Of a DNA stretch of 64,000 bases, positions 16,968 to 27,999 are shown in pieces (position 1 is the stretch's first letter; every line of letters starts with the position of its first letter). Under the pieces are notes generated by a model. It was not told where the DNA came from. It saw only the letters and a program-made list of their open reading frames with translations, and ran no database searches. Origin of the DNA: Alphaproteobacteria bacterium (GTDB lineage: Bacteria; Pseudomonadota; Alphaproteobacteria; Rhodobacterales; Rhodobacteraceae); assembly GCA_030425395.1 (NCBI GenBank), contig JAUIAS010000016.1, positions 1 to 64,000 on the forward strand, in the 5' to 3' direction. The position numbers were made by a program, and so were the translations under genes.

Positions 16968-19931
16968 TCAGTTTCCTTCGATGCTCAGCGCCTCGTTCAC
17001 GAGGGCTGCTTGTTGTGCTTTGTGCTGGCTGGCCAGGCCCGTCGCGGGCGAGGCGGAAGTGGCGCGCCCGACGTAGCGGGGGCGTTTGTGTTCGGCGTCG
17101 ATACGGCCCAGAACCCATTCGATATTGGGTTCGATAAAGGTCCAGGCCCCCTGGTTCTTGGGTTCTTCCTGACACCAGATCATCTCGGCCCCTTTGAAGC
17201 GTTCCAGTTCCTTGACCAGAGAGATCGCCGGGAAGGGATAGAACTGTTCCACACGCAGCAGATAGATATCGTCGATCCCGCGCGCGTCGCGTTCTTCGAG
17301 CAGGTCGAAATAGACCTTGCCCGAACACATCACGACGCGGCGGATTTTGTCATCAGCAACCAGTTGGGTGTCTGAATTGCCCTTCTGCGCATCATCCCAG
17401 AGGACGCGGTGGAACGACGATCCCGTCGTGAAATCCTCGGTCGTTGATACGGCCAGACGGTGCCGCAACAGCGATTTGGGCGTCATCAGGATCAGCGGCT
17501 TGCGGAAGTCCCTGTGAAGCTGGCGCCGCAGGATGTGGAAATAGTTGGCCGGGGTCGTGCAGTTGGCCACGATCCAGTTGTCCTGACCACACATCTGGAG
17601 GAAGCGTTCAAGACGCGCGGAAGAGTGTTCCGGTCCCTGACCTTCGAACCCGTGCGGCAGAAGAACCACGAGGCCCGACATCCGCAGCCATTTCGATTCA
17701 CCCGACGAGATGAACTGATCGAACATGATCTGGGCACCGTTGGAGAAATCACCGAACTGGGCCTCCCAAAGGACCAGAGCGTTGGGTTCCGCCAGCGAGT
17801 AGCCGTATTCGAAACCCAGGACTGCATATTCGGACAGCATCGAGTCGATGACTTCGTACTGGGACTGACCTTCACGGATGTTGTTGAGCGGATAGTAACG
17901 CTCTTCTGTGTCTTGGTTGACCAGACCGGAATGCCGTTGAGAGAAGGTGCCGCGCGTGGAATCCTGACCCGACAGGCGTACTGGGTAACCTTCGGTCAGT
18001 AGGGATCCGAAAGCCAGCGCTTCGCCGGTTGCCCAGTCAAAGCCTTTGCCTGTGGTGAACATTTCCTTCTTGGTTTCAAGAAGGCGTGCGACTGTCTTGT
18101 GCAGCGGAAAACCTTCGGGCGCGCGGGTCAGCGCGTTGCCGACCTGTTCAAGGGTTTCGGGCGCGATGGCGGTGTTGCCACGCACATAGTCATCCTTGTT
18201 GCGATCCAGATGCGACCAGCGCCCATCCAGCCAGTCGGCCTTGTTGGGTTTGTATTCCTTACCGGCTTCGAATTCTTCATTCAGGTAGGCCTGAAAGGCC
18301 GCCTTCATGTCTTCGATTTCTCCCTCGGGGATCAGCCCGTCGCGGACCAGCCGTTCAGTATAAAGGGCAAGCGTCGTCTTGTGCGATTTGATGCGCTTGT
18401 ACATCACCGGGTTGGTGAACATGGGCTCGTCGCCCTCGTTGTGACCGAACCGGCGATAGCAGAAGATGTCGATGACAACGTCGCGGCTGAACTTTTGGCG
18501 GAATTCTGTGGCGACCTTGGCGGCGTGCACCACGGCTTCGGGATCATCGCCGTTCACGTGGAAGATCGGGGCCTCGACCATCAGGGCGATATCCGTGGGA
18601 TAGGGTGAGGACCGGCTGAAATGCGGCGCGGTGGTGAACCCGATCTGGTTGTTCACGATGATATGGACCGTGCCGCCGGTGCGGTGACCGCGCAGTCCCG
18701 ACAGGCCAAACCCTTCGGCGACAACGCCTTGCCCTGCAAATGCCGCATCGCCGTGCAGCAGGATCGGCATGACCGATTTATGCTCGGGATCGTTGAGTTG
18801 ATCGCATTTGGCGCGGACCTTGCCCAGAACCACAGGGTTCACGGCCTCAAGGTGCGACGGGTTTGCGGTCAGGCTGAGGTGCACGCTGTTGCCATCGAAT
18901 TCACGGTCCGAAGACGCACCAAGGTGATATTTCACATCGCCTGATCCGTCCACGTCTTCGGGCTTGAAACTACCGCCCTGAAATTCGTTGAAGATCGCGC
19001 GATAAGGTTTACCCATCACATTGGCCAGAACCGACAGGCGCCCCCGGTGCGGCATACCGATCACGATTTCCTTGACCCCCAGCGCGCCGCCGCGCTTGAT
19101 GATCTGTTCCATCGCCGGGACCAGAGCCTCACCGCCGTCCAGTCCGAACCGCTTGGTTCCCATGTATTTGACATGCAGGAACTTTTCAAAGCCTTCGGCC
19201 TCGACCAGCTTGTTCAGGATTGCGCGGCGGCCCTCTCGGGTAAAGGAGATTTCCTTACCATACCCTTCGATGCGTTCCTTGAGCCACGAAGACTGCTCAG
19301 GGTCGGACAGGTGCATGTATTGCAAGGCAAACGTGCCGCAATAGGTGCGTTTCACGATATCCACGATCTGACGCATGGACGCGACCTGAAGCCCGAGAAC
19401 GTTATCAAGGAAAATGGGTCGATCCATGTCGGCGTCGCCAAAACCATAGGATTTTGGGTCAAGCTCGGGTCGGATGGTTTCGTCGCGCATGCCCAGCGGA
19501 TCAAGGTCGGCAGCCAAATGGCCCCGGATACGATACGCGCGGATCATCATGATGGCCCGGATGCTGTCCAGAACGGCGCGCTTGATTTGGTCGTCAGAGA
19601 CGGTCACGCCCGTTTCAGCGGCCTTTTCGGCGATCTTTTTGCCAGCGGCCTTGCTGTCCTGCGCGATAACCGCCCATTCCCCGGTCAGGGCTTGTGTCAG
19701 GTCATCGCCCGGCAATGGCGGCCAGTCGCTGCGCGCCCAGGATGGCCCTTGCGCCTCTTGCTTGACGTCCATTTCCGCGTCGCCAAGCTGGCGGAAGAAT
19801 TCTTGCCACGCCTCATCCACGGCAGATGGGTCATTGGCATAGCGCGCGTAGAGCTGTTCGAGATACGTGGCGTTGTGCCCCTGCATGAAGCTGGATGCGT
19901 GGAAGTGGTCGTTGGGGGATTGGTCTGTCAT
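16968..19931 (-). CDS. sucA: 2-oxoglutarate dehydrogenase E1 component
   Basis: Thiamine-diphosphate decarboxylase that commits 2-oxoglutarate to succinyl-CoA. 987 residues, usual length. Recognisable parts are the N-terminal E2-docking segment (NATYLEQLYARYANDPSAVD), the core IGMPHRGRLSVLANVMGKP, the ThDP/Mg region HGDAAFAGQGVVAE, and RFGHNEGDEPMFTNP. The C-terminal half has GQDSTRGTFSQRH and LPHGFEGQGPEHSSAR. Start ATG at 19929-19931; FkbM gene stop is 18 bases upstream. Confidence 0.98.
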   Translation of the reverse strand: MTDQSPNDHFHASSFMQGHNATYLEQLYARYANDPSAVDEAWQEFFRQLGDAEMDVKQEAQGPSWARSDWPPLPGDDLTQALTGEWAVIAQDSKAAGKKIAEKAAETGVTVSDDQIKRAVLDSIRAIMMIRAYRIRGHLAADLDPLGMRDETIRPELDPKSYGFGDADMDRPIFLDNVLGLQVASMRQIVDIVKRTYCGTFALQYMHLSDPEQSSWLKERIEGYGKEISFTREGRRAILNKLVEAEGFEKFLHVKYMGTKRFGLDGGEALVPAMEQIIKRGGALGVKEIVIGMPHRGRLSVLANVMGKPYRAIFNEFQGGSFKPEDVDGSGDVKYHLGASSDREFDGNSVHLSLTANPSHLEAVNPVVLGKVRAKCDQLNDPEHKSVMPILLHGDAAFAGQGVVAEGFGLSGLRGHRTGGTVHIIVNNQIGFTTAPHFSRSSPYPTDIALMVEAPIFHVNGDDPEAVVHAAKVATEFRQKFSRDVVIDIFCYRRFGHNEGDEPMFTNPVMYKRIKSHKTTLALYTERLVRDGLIPEGEIEDMKAAFQAYLNEEFEAGKEYKPNKADWLDGRWSHLDRNKDDYVRGNTAIAPETLEQVGNALTRAPEGFPLHKTVARLLETKKEMFTTGKGFDWATGEALAFGSLLTEGYPVRLSGQDSTRGTFSQRHSGLVNQDTEERYYPLNNIREGQSQYEVIDSMLSEYAVLGFEYGYSLAEPNALVLWEAQFGDFSNGAQIMFDQFISSGESKWLRMSGLVVLLPHGFEGQGPEHSSARLERFLQMCGQDNWIVANCTTPANYFHILRRQLHRDFRKPLILMTPKSLLRHRLAVSTTEDFTTGSSFHRVLWDDAQKGNSDTQLVADDKIRRVVMCSGKVYFDLLEERDARGIDDIYLLRVEQFYPFPAISLVKELERFKGAEMIWCQEEPKNQGAWTFIEPNIEWVLGRIDAEHKRPRYVGRATSASPATGLASQHKAQQAALVNEALSIEGN

Positions 19932-19949
19932 GGTTGGTCCTCCCGGGGA

Positions 19950-20774
19950 TCAGTTGGCGGGGCTGCTGCCGCTCCGCGGCAGAGCAAAATAATTGAAGGC
20001 AAGGAACGGATAGCGGCGGTAGGCCGCGAATTGTTCGGGGCTGATGGGCGGACGCCCATAGAACAGATCGAAGGCCGCATAGATGTCATAGCCCATGTCA
20101 TCGCCAAGCCAGTGCACCATCGCGTCGGCCTGACCGGCGTCGATGTTGTCATCGTCAAGGGCACCCGCCTCGAACATGATAACCGGAGTTTCGCGGGTCA
20201 GCGTCGCCGCCCCACCCCGCAGGGCCGGATATTCGAACCCTTCTACGTCGATCTTGATGAAATCGACCCGGTCGTCGCCGATCAGGTCGTCCAGCAGTTC
20301 CGCCGGAACGATGATTTCGCGTGTCGCACCGCGATTGTTGCGGTTGGCCAGCGACGAAAACCCAGGTTGGGACAGGTTCTCGTAAAAACACACCTCGCCC
20401 TGCCGGTCCGATACCGCCACGGCGTGAACTGTCGCCTCGGGGAAGCTGGCGCTGAGCATGGCGGCCTTTTCAGGGCTGGCCTCTACGATGGAAAGGTGAC
20501 CCTTGGGTGCAAGCGTGCGCAGTTGGTGGGCGACCGATCCAAGATGGCCACCCACGTCCACGCAATGCCAGTCGGGCTTGATGATGCGTGCGAGAAGCGC
20601 GTCGATCATGGCATCCTCCTGTCTGAGCAAGCCCAGTTCAGGATGCCGTGCGCCTCTCATCGCCGCAATTCTGCGGCGCAGGGTCTGGACCGGACCGGCC
20701 AGCGGGGATACCGCCAGCCGATGTTTGATCCTCATCCCCAGAGGCGCAGGCTTATGTGACGCGGTCTGCGCCAT
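19950..20774 (-). CDS. FkbM family methyltransferase
   Basis: 274 residues with a SAM-binding fold: motif I CVDVGGHLGSVAHQL near residue 72, then IVEASPEKAA and VDFIKIDVEGFEYPALRGG, which is the hallmark FkbM block. FkbM enzymes O-methylate polyketides, glycans or lipids. The acceptor is unknown. The gene sits between sucD (three bases from its stop) and sucA (18 bases), so it must be cotranscribed with TCA enzymes although it has no obvious TCA role. No lowered GC was noticed. Confidence 0.88.
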   Translation of the reverse strand: MAQTASHKPAPLGMRIKHRLAVSPLAGPVQTLRRRIAAMRGARHPELGLLRQEDAMIDALLARIIKPDWHCVDVGGHLGSVAHQLRTLAPKGHLSIVEASPEKAAMLSASFPEATVHAVAVSDRQGEVCFYENLSQPGFSSLANRNNRGATREIIVPAELLDDLIGDDRVDFIKIDVEGFEYPALRGGAATLTRETPVIMFEAGALDDDNIDAGQADAMVHWLGDDMGYDIYAAFDLFYGRPPISPEQFAAYRRYPFLAFNYFALPRSGSSPAN

Positions 20775-20777
20775 TGA

Positions 20778-21659
20778 TCAGCCGATCGCTTCGAGAACAG
20801 CTTCGCCAAGTGTGGCGGGGCTGTCGGCCACGACGATGCCTGCGGCTTTCATCGCTTCGATCTTGTCCTCGGCACCGCCTTTGCCACCGGCGACAATCGC
20901 GCCTGCGTGCCCCATGCGGCGTCCCGGAGGGGCCGTGCGACCTGCGATGAACCCGGCGGTTGGCTTCCAGCGGCCTTTTTTCTTTTCGGACGCGAGAAAT
21001 TCAGCGGCTTCTTCTTCTGCGGAGCCACCGATTTCGCCGATCATGATGATCGCTTCGGTTTCGTCATCGGCCAGGAACCATTCCAGAACGTCGATATGCT
21101 CGGTCCCTTTGATCGGGTCGCCGCCGATGCCCACGCAGGTGGATTGGCCCAGACCCACGTCGGTGGTCTGCTTGACCGCCTCATAGGTGAGAGTGCCGGA
21201 GCGCGAGACAACCCCGACCTTGCCACGGCGGTGGATGTGGCCCGGCATGATGCCGATCTTGCATGCGTCCGGAGTGATCACGCCGGGGCAGTTGGGACCG
21301 ATAAGGCGCGATTTGGAGCCTTCCAGCGCGCGCTTGACCTTCATCATGTCAAGAACCGGGATACCTTCGGTGATGCAAACGATCACTTCCATCTCGGCGT
21401 CGATCGCCTCGAGGATCGAATCCGCGGCGAACGGCGGTGGAACATAGATGACCGACGCATTCGCTTCGGTTACATGCTTGGCTTCGTGGACAGAGTTGAA
21501 CACGGGCAAGCCAAGGTGTTCGATCCCGCCTTTGCCGGGGGTCACACCGCCGACCATCTTTGTGCCATATGCGATGGCCTGTTCAGAGTGGAAGGTGCCC
21601 TGCGAGCCGGTAAAGCCCTGGCAGATCACTTTGGTATTTTCGTCGATCAGGACGGCCAT
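20778..21659 (-). CDS. sucD: succinyl-CoA synthetase alpha subunit
   Basis: With SucC converts succinyl-CoA to succinate while making ATP or GTP. 293 residues from the ATG at 21657-21659 ([20 protein letters not shown]), preceded by an AAAGGAACC ribosome site; the longer open frame upstream lacks support. CoA-binding Rossmann region [15 protein letters not shown], the segment [12 protein letters not shown], and the phosphohistidine loop RRMGHAGAI are present. A methyltransferase gene separates it from sucC. Confidence 0.97.
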   Translation of the reverse strand: MAVLIDENTKVICQGFTGSQGTFHSEQAIAYGTKMVGGVTPGKGGIEHLGLPVFNSVHEAKHVTEANASVIYVPPPFAADSILEAIDAEMEVIVCITEGIPVLDMMKVKRALEGSKSRLIGPNCPGVITPDACKIGIMPGHIHRRGKVGVVSRSGTLTYEAVKQTTDVGLGQSTCVGIGGDPIKGTEHIDVLEWFLADDETEAIIMIGEIGGSAEEEAAEFLASEKKKGRWKPTAGFIAGRTAPPGRRMGHAGAIVAGGKGGAEDKIEAMKAAGIVVADSPATLGEAVLEAIG

Positions 21660-21678
21660 AGAAGAGGTTCCTTTTAAC

Positions 21679-22476
21679 TTACGAATTGGATTTGCGTAAC
21701 AAAACCGAGATATTGTCATCCACGGGCAGGGTGAATTTGTTGACCAGTTCGGTCGTAAACCCGGCCCTTGCAGCGACGTCCCGCAGGCTTTGCAGCGTGA
21801 AGTAGTTGACGTGATCGGGATAGCGGAAGCCGCACCATTTCGGCCCGATCACGCGACGATTGAGAGAGCCGAAATTCGGCACCCGGATAAAGACTGCGCC
21901 CGTGGACTTCAGCGCGCGATGCGCACCTTTTAGAACATCCATGACCTGCTTTTCATGCTCCAGATAGGAATGCATGATCACACCGTCGAAATGACCTTCG
22001 TCAAAGTCCCAGATCCGTTCGGCACCGGCCCCGTGAAGGCAGAAGCCGCCACGGTCACGCATCCGTTCATCAGCTATCCGATGCAGCCCGGTGGATAGTT
22101 CGATCCCGTAGGGTGTCATCGGAGGTTGGATGAGTTGACCCCAACCACAGCCGATATCGAGGACGTGACCGTCATTGAACCATCGCCGGAACGACGCGGT
22201 CTTTTCGCGGCGCATCTTGAGGGCATTGCGAATCCTGCGGGCCAGAGGGCTGAACATGGTCGACCCCGCACCCGAAGATTCCTTTTTGGCGACATAGGTC
22301 TTTTCCCAGGCAAGGTCCTCTTCGAGAACCTCGTAGTCAGGGGCATTGCGCAGATAGACGAACCCACAATTGTCACATGCAACCATATCCCATGGATCGG
22401 GTGAATAGGCCGCTATCCTGCTTGCGTTTTCATGTTCGCAAGCGGGACAGGCGCGATATGTGGAGTCGTCCAGCAT
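21679..22476 (-). CDS. class I SAM-dependent methyltransferase with N-terminal zinc ribbon
   Basis: 265 residues. The N-terminus has two Cys pairs, CPAC near residue 10 and CDNC near 34, a zinc ribbon frequent in sugar and natural-product methyltransferases. The core has motif [12 protein letters not shown], then [20 protein letters not shown] and [16 protein letters not shown]. The acceptor is unknown. It is placed between sucC (nine bases) and sucD (19 bases), splitting the two succinyl-CoA synthetase subunits, so it is coexpressed with them. Confidence 0.87.
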   Translation of the reverse strand: MLDDSTYRACPACEHENASRIAAYSPDPWDMVACDNCGFVYLRNAPDYEVLEEDLAWEKTYVAKKESSGAGSTMFSPLARRIRNALKMRREKTASFRRWFNDGHVLDIGCGWGQLIQPPMTPYGIELSTGLHRIADERMRDRGGFCLHGAGAERIWDFDEGHFDGVIMHSYLEHEKQVMDVLKGAHRALKSTGAVFIRVPNFGSLNRRVIGPKWCGFRYPDHVNYFTLQSLRDVAARAGFTTELVNKFTLPVDDNISVLLRKSNS

Positions 22477-22485
22477 CCTGCGGGA

Positions 22486-23679
22486 TCAGCCCTTGACCGC
22501 CGCAACGATTTTCTGGGCACCGTCCTTGAGATCGTCGGCGGCAATCACGTCAAGCCCGGAGGTGTTGATGATTTCCTTGCCCTTCTCGACGTTGGTGCCC
22601 TCAAGGCGAACGACCAGCGGGACCTGAAGGCCAACTTCCTTGACCGCGGCAACAACGCCCTCGGCGATCACATCGCAGCGCATGATACCGCCGAAAATGT
22701 TCACGAGGATGCCTTTGACGTTCGGGTCGGAGGTGATGATTTTGAACGCTTCAGTGACCTTTTCCTTGGTCGCGCCGCCGCCTACGTCGAGGAAGTTGGC
22801 AGGCTCGGCCCCATACAGCTTGATGATGTCCATCGTCGCCATGGCCAGGCCCGCGCCGTTCACCATGCAGCCGATTTCACCATCGAGCGCGATGTAGTTG
22901 AGGTCGTACTTCGACGCGGCCAATTCCTTGGGGTCTTCTTCGGTTTCGTCGCGCAGGGCTGCGATATCCTGATGGCGGTAAACCGCGTTGCCGTCGAAAC
23001 CGAACTTGGCGTCCAGAACCTTGAGATCGCCACTGTCGGTTACGATTAGCGGGTTGATTTCCAGCATCTCCATGTCTTTCTCGACAAAGATCTTGAAGAG
23101 CGTGCCCATCAGCGCAACGCACTGTTTGACCTGTGGGCCTTCAAGCCCAAGAGCAAACGCAATGCGGCGGCCGTGGTATGGCTGGTATCCGGTAACCGGA
23201 TCGACCGAGAAAGACAGAATTTTTTCAGGTGTTGATGCGGCGACCTCTTCGATGTCCATGCCGCCTTCGGTCGAGCAGACAAACGAAATCCGCGACGTCT
23301 GACGATCGACGAGCAGCGCGAGGTAAAGCTCGCGTTCGATGCCGGAGCCAGCTTCGATGTAGATGCGGTTGACTTGCTTGCCTGCCGGACCGGTCTGGTG
23401 GGTGACAAGGGTGCGGCCAAGCATCTTCTTGGCTTCTTCAGCGGCTTCTTCCACCGATTTGGTGAGGCGCACACCGCCCTTTTCACCGGCATCGGCTTCC
23501 TTGAATTTGCCTTTGCCGCGACCACCTGCGTGGATCTGCGCCTTGACGACCCAAAGCGGTCCGTCCAGCTCGCCTGCGGCGGTTTTCGCCTCTTCAGCTT
23601 TCATTACGATGCGGCCGTCTGATACCGGCGCGCCATAGCTGCGAAGAAGCGCTTTGGCTTGATATTCGTGGATGTTCAT
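22486..23679 (-). CDS. sucC: succinyl-CoA synthetase beta subunit (ADP/GDP-forming)
   Basis: ATP-grasp subunit of the synthetase, 397 residues. [19 protein letters not shown] is the classic start; the longer open frame to 23760 runs into the promoter region and is rejected. Nucleotide-binding and Mg motifs such as [29 protein letters not shown] and [15 protein letters not shown] are visible. First gene of the suc operon; the twin-palindrome operator candidate lies 111 bases upstream of its ATG. Confidence 0.97.
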   Translation of the reverse strand: MNIHEYQAKALLRSYGAPVSDGRIVMKAEEAKTAAGELDGPLWVVKAQIHAGGRGKGKFKEADAGEKGGVRLTKSVEEAAEEAKKMLGRTLVTHQTGPAGKQVNRIYIEAGSGIERELYLALLVDRQTSRISFVCSTEGGMDIEEVAASTPEKILSFSVDPVTGYQPYHGRRIAFALGLEGPQVKQCVALMGTLFKIFVEKDMEMLEINPLIVTDSGDLKVLDAKFGFDGNAVYRHQDIAALRDETEEDPKELAASKYDLNYIALDGEIGCMVNGAGLAMATMDIIKLYGAEPANFLDVGGGATKEKVTEAFKIITSDPNVKGILVNIFGGIMRCDVIAEGVVAAVKEVGLQVPLVVRLEGTNVEKGKEIINTSGLDVIAADDLKDGAQKIVAAVKG

Positions 23680-23775
23680 AAAAAACTGTCCCGTCTTGCT
23701 GCGATTGCAAAGCGGTATACGCAGAGAGCGACCCTGCACCGAAAGACTTTTTTGACGCATGTGCGGGAAACAGCC

Positions 23776-23819
23776 AAAAAAGCGACCTCTGTGATCACGC
23801 TTTTAAAAAGTGTGATCAC
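23776..23819 (-). promoter_or_regulatory. twin GTGATCAC operator with CTTTTTT tract upstream of sucC
   Basis: Two perfect 8-base palindromes GTGATCAC at 23791-23798 and 23812-23819 are separated by 13 bases (21 bases repeat to repeat, two helical turns). Towards sucC, after 8 bases, comes CTTTTTT (23776-23782 as AAAAAAG on the plus strand). An almost identical layout precedes sdhC. A regulator binding as two dimers on one DNA face is the simplest reading; its identity is unknown. Confidence 0.75.
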
Positions 23820-23906
23820 ACACCGGAGGCGCTGCGCGTGTCGTGCCGGGGCAAAGTGATTCGCATCGTGGGCACGCGGCGCGTAAAAACAAGGATAGCT
23901 CGGCGT

Positions 23907-23944
23907 AGAAAAAGAAAAGCCCGCAACCGAAACCGGTTGCGGGC
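23907..23944 (-). terminator. Rho-independent terminator after mdh
   Basis: An 11-bp stem GCCCGCAACCG/CGGTTGCGGGC with a four-base loop, 24 bases after the mdh stop, followed on the minus strand by TTTTCTTTTT. It separates mdh from the suc operon, so mdh is its own transcription unit. Confidence 0.9.
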
Positions 23945-23967
23945 GCGCTTTCAGAATGTGAACCGGA

Positions 23968-25846
<1,879 letters not shown>

Positions 25847-25852
25847 GCACGT

Positions 25853-26173
25853 TCATGCATCAGTGCCCGGCGGCAACGTATCGGCCGCCATATTCTCGAA
25901 GGCTTGCCCCGAGGCCACCAGACAGGTCAGCCCATTGGGTAATGTCACGGTGATTGTCCAGCTTCCTGAACTGTGCGACGCGAACATTTCGATCACGGTG
26001 TCCTCGGCTGACAGGCCCATGCTTTGTCGGGTTTCGCCATATCGGTCCCTGAGCTGTTCAAGAACCTGTTGTCGCGGGGCGCAATTCGGAGTTTCTTGCG
26101 CAACGACATGCTGCGCGGCCAAAGCGACCAAACCGAATCCAATCCCCATCGTCCAGAATGCGCGTTTAGACAT
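25853..26173 (-). CDS. small secreted protein of unknown function
   Basis: 106 residues: signal peptide MSKRAFWTMGIGFGLVALAA ending near QHVVAQ, then a soluble domain with two cysteines (NCAPRQQV and LTCLVASG) that could form a disulfide. The pattern WTITVTLPNGLTCLVASGQ recalls small conserved periplasmic proteins of Roseobacters, but I do not recognise a function. The 200-base gap to mcl2 must contain both divergent promoters. Confidence 0.75.
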   Translation of the reverse strand: MSKRAFWTMGIGFGLVALAAQHVVAQETPNCAPRQQVLEQLRDRYGETRQSMGLSAEDTVIEMFASHSSGSWTITVTLPNGLTCLVASGQAFENMAADTLPPGTDA

Positions 26174-26374
26174 TGTTCGTACCCCCTTCGTTTCCGCGGA
26201 CCTGATTGCCGCTCAACCACCTGAAATGCTGATGGGGAGTGTTGAATAAGTGGTTAACGCACCGTTCCGTGCGCTGAGATCGACCTATCTGCTGCGCTGC
26301 GGCATTTGTCGCTTGAACATTTTGAAAAGATATGCCCCTTTCCTGCGCAATATTCTGACCCGAAGGAGACAGAC

Positions 26375-27232
26375 ATGGACAGTCGCGCCCGCCCTTACCG
26401 TTCGGTACTCTACATTCCCGGTTCAAAGGACCGTGCCCTCGACAAGGCGCGCTCGTTGCCCGTTGATGCAATCATCTTTGACCTCGAAGATGCGGTGACC
26501 GCCGAGGAAAAGGAAAACGCCCGTGCCACGCTGGCCGCCGCGATTGCCCAGGGCGGATACGGCAGCCGGACCAAGATCGTGCGTATCAACGGGTTTGACA
26601 CGCCATGGGGCCGGGCGGATGCCGAAGCAGTGCGCGAAATGGCTGTGGACGCCGTCCTTTTGCCAAAGGTTGGCGCGCCCTCCGACATTGATGCGCTGAC
26701 AGAGATCACTGGTGACTTGCCCGTATGGGCGATGATGGAAACGCCCCGCGGCATGTTGAACGCGGCGGAAATTGCGGCGCACCCCGCTCTTGCAGGCATG
26801 GTGATGGGCACCAATGACCTCGCCAAAGAGCTTCAGACCCGCTTTCGGGCGGACCGCTTGCCGATGATGGCCGGGCTGGGCCTGTGTGTTCTGGCGGCCA
26901 AGGCGAACGGGGTCATCATTGTCGATGGCGTTTACAACGCCTTCAAGGATGACGACGGCCTGCGCGCCGAATGTATTCAGGGGCGCGATATGGGCTTTGA
27001 CGGCAAGACGCTGATCCATCCCGCGCAGGTCGATGTGACCAACACTGAGTTCGCGCCGTCCGAGGCCGAAGTTGATCTTGCCCGCCGCCAGATTGCCGCT
27101 TTTGAGGAAATCGAAGCGTCAGGTCAGGGGGTCGCAGTTGTGGACGGAAAGATCGTCGAAAACCTGCACGTTGCCACGGCGCGGGAAATTCTGGCAAAAG
27201 CGGACGCAATACAAGCGATGCAAACGGAGTAA
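26375..27232 (+). CDS. mcl2: (3S)-malyl-CoA thioesterase, CitE family (Mcl2 type)
   Basis: HpcH/HpaI-CitE TIM-barrel protein of 285 residues. In Rhodobacter sphaeroides the 318-residue Mcl1 is the malyl-CoA/methylmalyl-CoA lyase and the shorter paralogue Mcl2 hydrolyses (3S)-malyl-CoA to malate and CoA; the length and N-terminus MDSRARPYRSVLYIPGSKD match the latter. Mg-binding IFDLEDAV at about residues 34-41 and MMETPRGMLNA and MGTNDLAKEL are visible. ATG at 26375 with GAAGGAGAC in front. It heads an operon with NnrU-like, DUF1737 and mch genes, which supports a role in the ethylmalonyl-CoA pathway. A lyase function cannot be excluded. Confidence 0.85.
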   Translation: MDSRARPYRSVLYIPGSKDRALDKARSLPVDAIIFDLEDAVTAEEKENARATLAAAIAQGGYGSRTKIVRINGFDTPWGRADAEAVREMAVDAVLLPKVGAPSDIDALTEITGDLPVWAMMETPRGMLNAAEIAAHPALAGMVMGTNDLAKELQTRFRADRLPMMAGLGLCVLAAKANGVIIVDGVYNAFKDDDGLRAECIQGRDMGFDGKTLIHPAQVDVTNTEFAPSEAEVDLARRQIAAFEEIEASGQGVAVVDGKIVENLHVATAREILAKADAIQAMQTE

Positions 27233-27237
27233 TGACG

Positions 27238-27792
27238 ATGGGATGGGGACTACTGGTATTGGGCGTTGTTCTTTGGACAGCGGCCCATGTGTTCAAACGG
27301 GTGGCCCCGGATCGTCGGGCCGCCATGGGGGCTGCTGGCCGTGGCCCCATTTCGGTGGCAATTTTCGTGTCTTTGGCTCTGATGATACTGGGCTATCGCA
27401 TGGCGGACGGCGCGTTCTTTTGGGGCCGCAGCCCGGCTCTCGTTGGCATAAACAACCTGCTGATGCTGGTGGCGGTCTACCTTTTTGCGGCCTCGGGTAT
27501 GAAAACGGCGATCACTGCGCGCATCCGCCACCCGCAATTGAGCGCCGTTAAGGCATGGGCGTTGGCCCATTTGCTGGTGAATGGCGATACCCCGTCCTTT
27601 GTTCTGTTCGGTGGTTTGCTCGCATGGGCGGTGTTTGAGGTCATTCTTATCAACAAACAGACCGAGTGGGCGCGTCCCGCAGGCCCATTCCCGGCCCGCA
27701 AAGAAGCGATCGCAGTGGTCGCAACCCTTGTCGTTTATGGCGTCATTGGCGGCATCCACGGGGCGCTTGGGTATTCGGCATTCGGGGGATGA
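27238..27792 (+). CDS. NnrU family membrane protein
   Basis: About 184 residues with five or six hydrophobic segments (WGLLVLGVVLWTAAHVFKRV at the start, GGLLAWAVFEVILI, AVVATLVVYGVIGGIHGALG). The HVFKR/WALAHLLVNG pattern belongs to NnrU, named for a denitrification-linked gene but present in many non-denitrifiers; function unknown. Two starts are possible: ATG at 27232, overlapping the mcl2 stop, or ATG at 27238, which has CGGAG eight bases ahead and is preferred. It is embedded in the mcl2-mch operon. Confidence 0.82.
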   Translation: MGWGLLVLGVVLWTAAHVFKRVAPDRRAAMGAAGRGPISVAIFVSLALMILGYRMADGAFFWGRSPALVGINNLLMLVAVYLFAASGMKTAITARIRHPQLSAVKAWALAHLLVNGDTPSFVLFGGLLAWAVFEVILINKQTEWARPAGPFPARKEAIAVVATLVVYGVIGGIHGALGYSAFGG

Positions 27793-27793
27793 C

Positions 27794-27997
27794 ATGAAAC
27801 TGTACCGGCTCCTCACAGAAGACGACACATCCGCCTTTTGCCACAAGGTCAGCGCAGCGCTGGCCAAAGGCTGGGTGCTGTACGGTGATCCGACCTATGC
27901 CTTTGATTCCGCGCGCGGCGTGATGCGGTGTGGACAGGCCGTGACCAAGGACGTGGACTCAGATTATTCCCCCGACATGAAACTAGGAGAGCAATAA
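27794..27997 (+). CDS. DUF1737 small protein
   Basis: 67 residues, MKLYRLLTEDDTSAFCHKVS followed by ALAKGWVLYGDPTYAFD, the short DUF1737 pattern seen in marine alphaproteobacteria. Function unknown; no membrane segment. It starts two bases after the NnrU-like stop (TGACATG) and ends two bases before the mch start, so all four genes are tightly packed. Confidence 0.85.
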   Translation: MKLYRLLTEDDTSAFCHKVSAALAKGWVLYGDPTYAFDSARGVMRCGQAVTKDVDSDYSPDMKLGEQ

Positions 27998-27999
27998 CG

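Noticed and set aside
21274-21283. Single GTGATCAC within sucD
   Set aside because: It is part of the codons for a conserved VIT sequence and lacks a second box; the same applies to single copies in sdhA (near 31738) and a permease gene (near 48303).
23680-23760. N-terminal extension of sucC to 23760
   Set aside because: The added residues show no family similarity and run into the upstream regulatory region; [11 protein letters not shown] is the established start of SucC.
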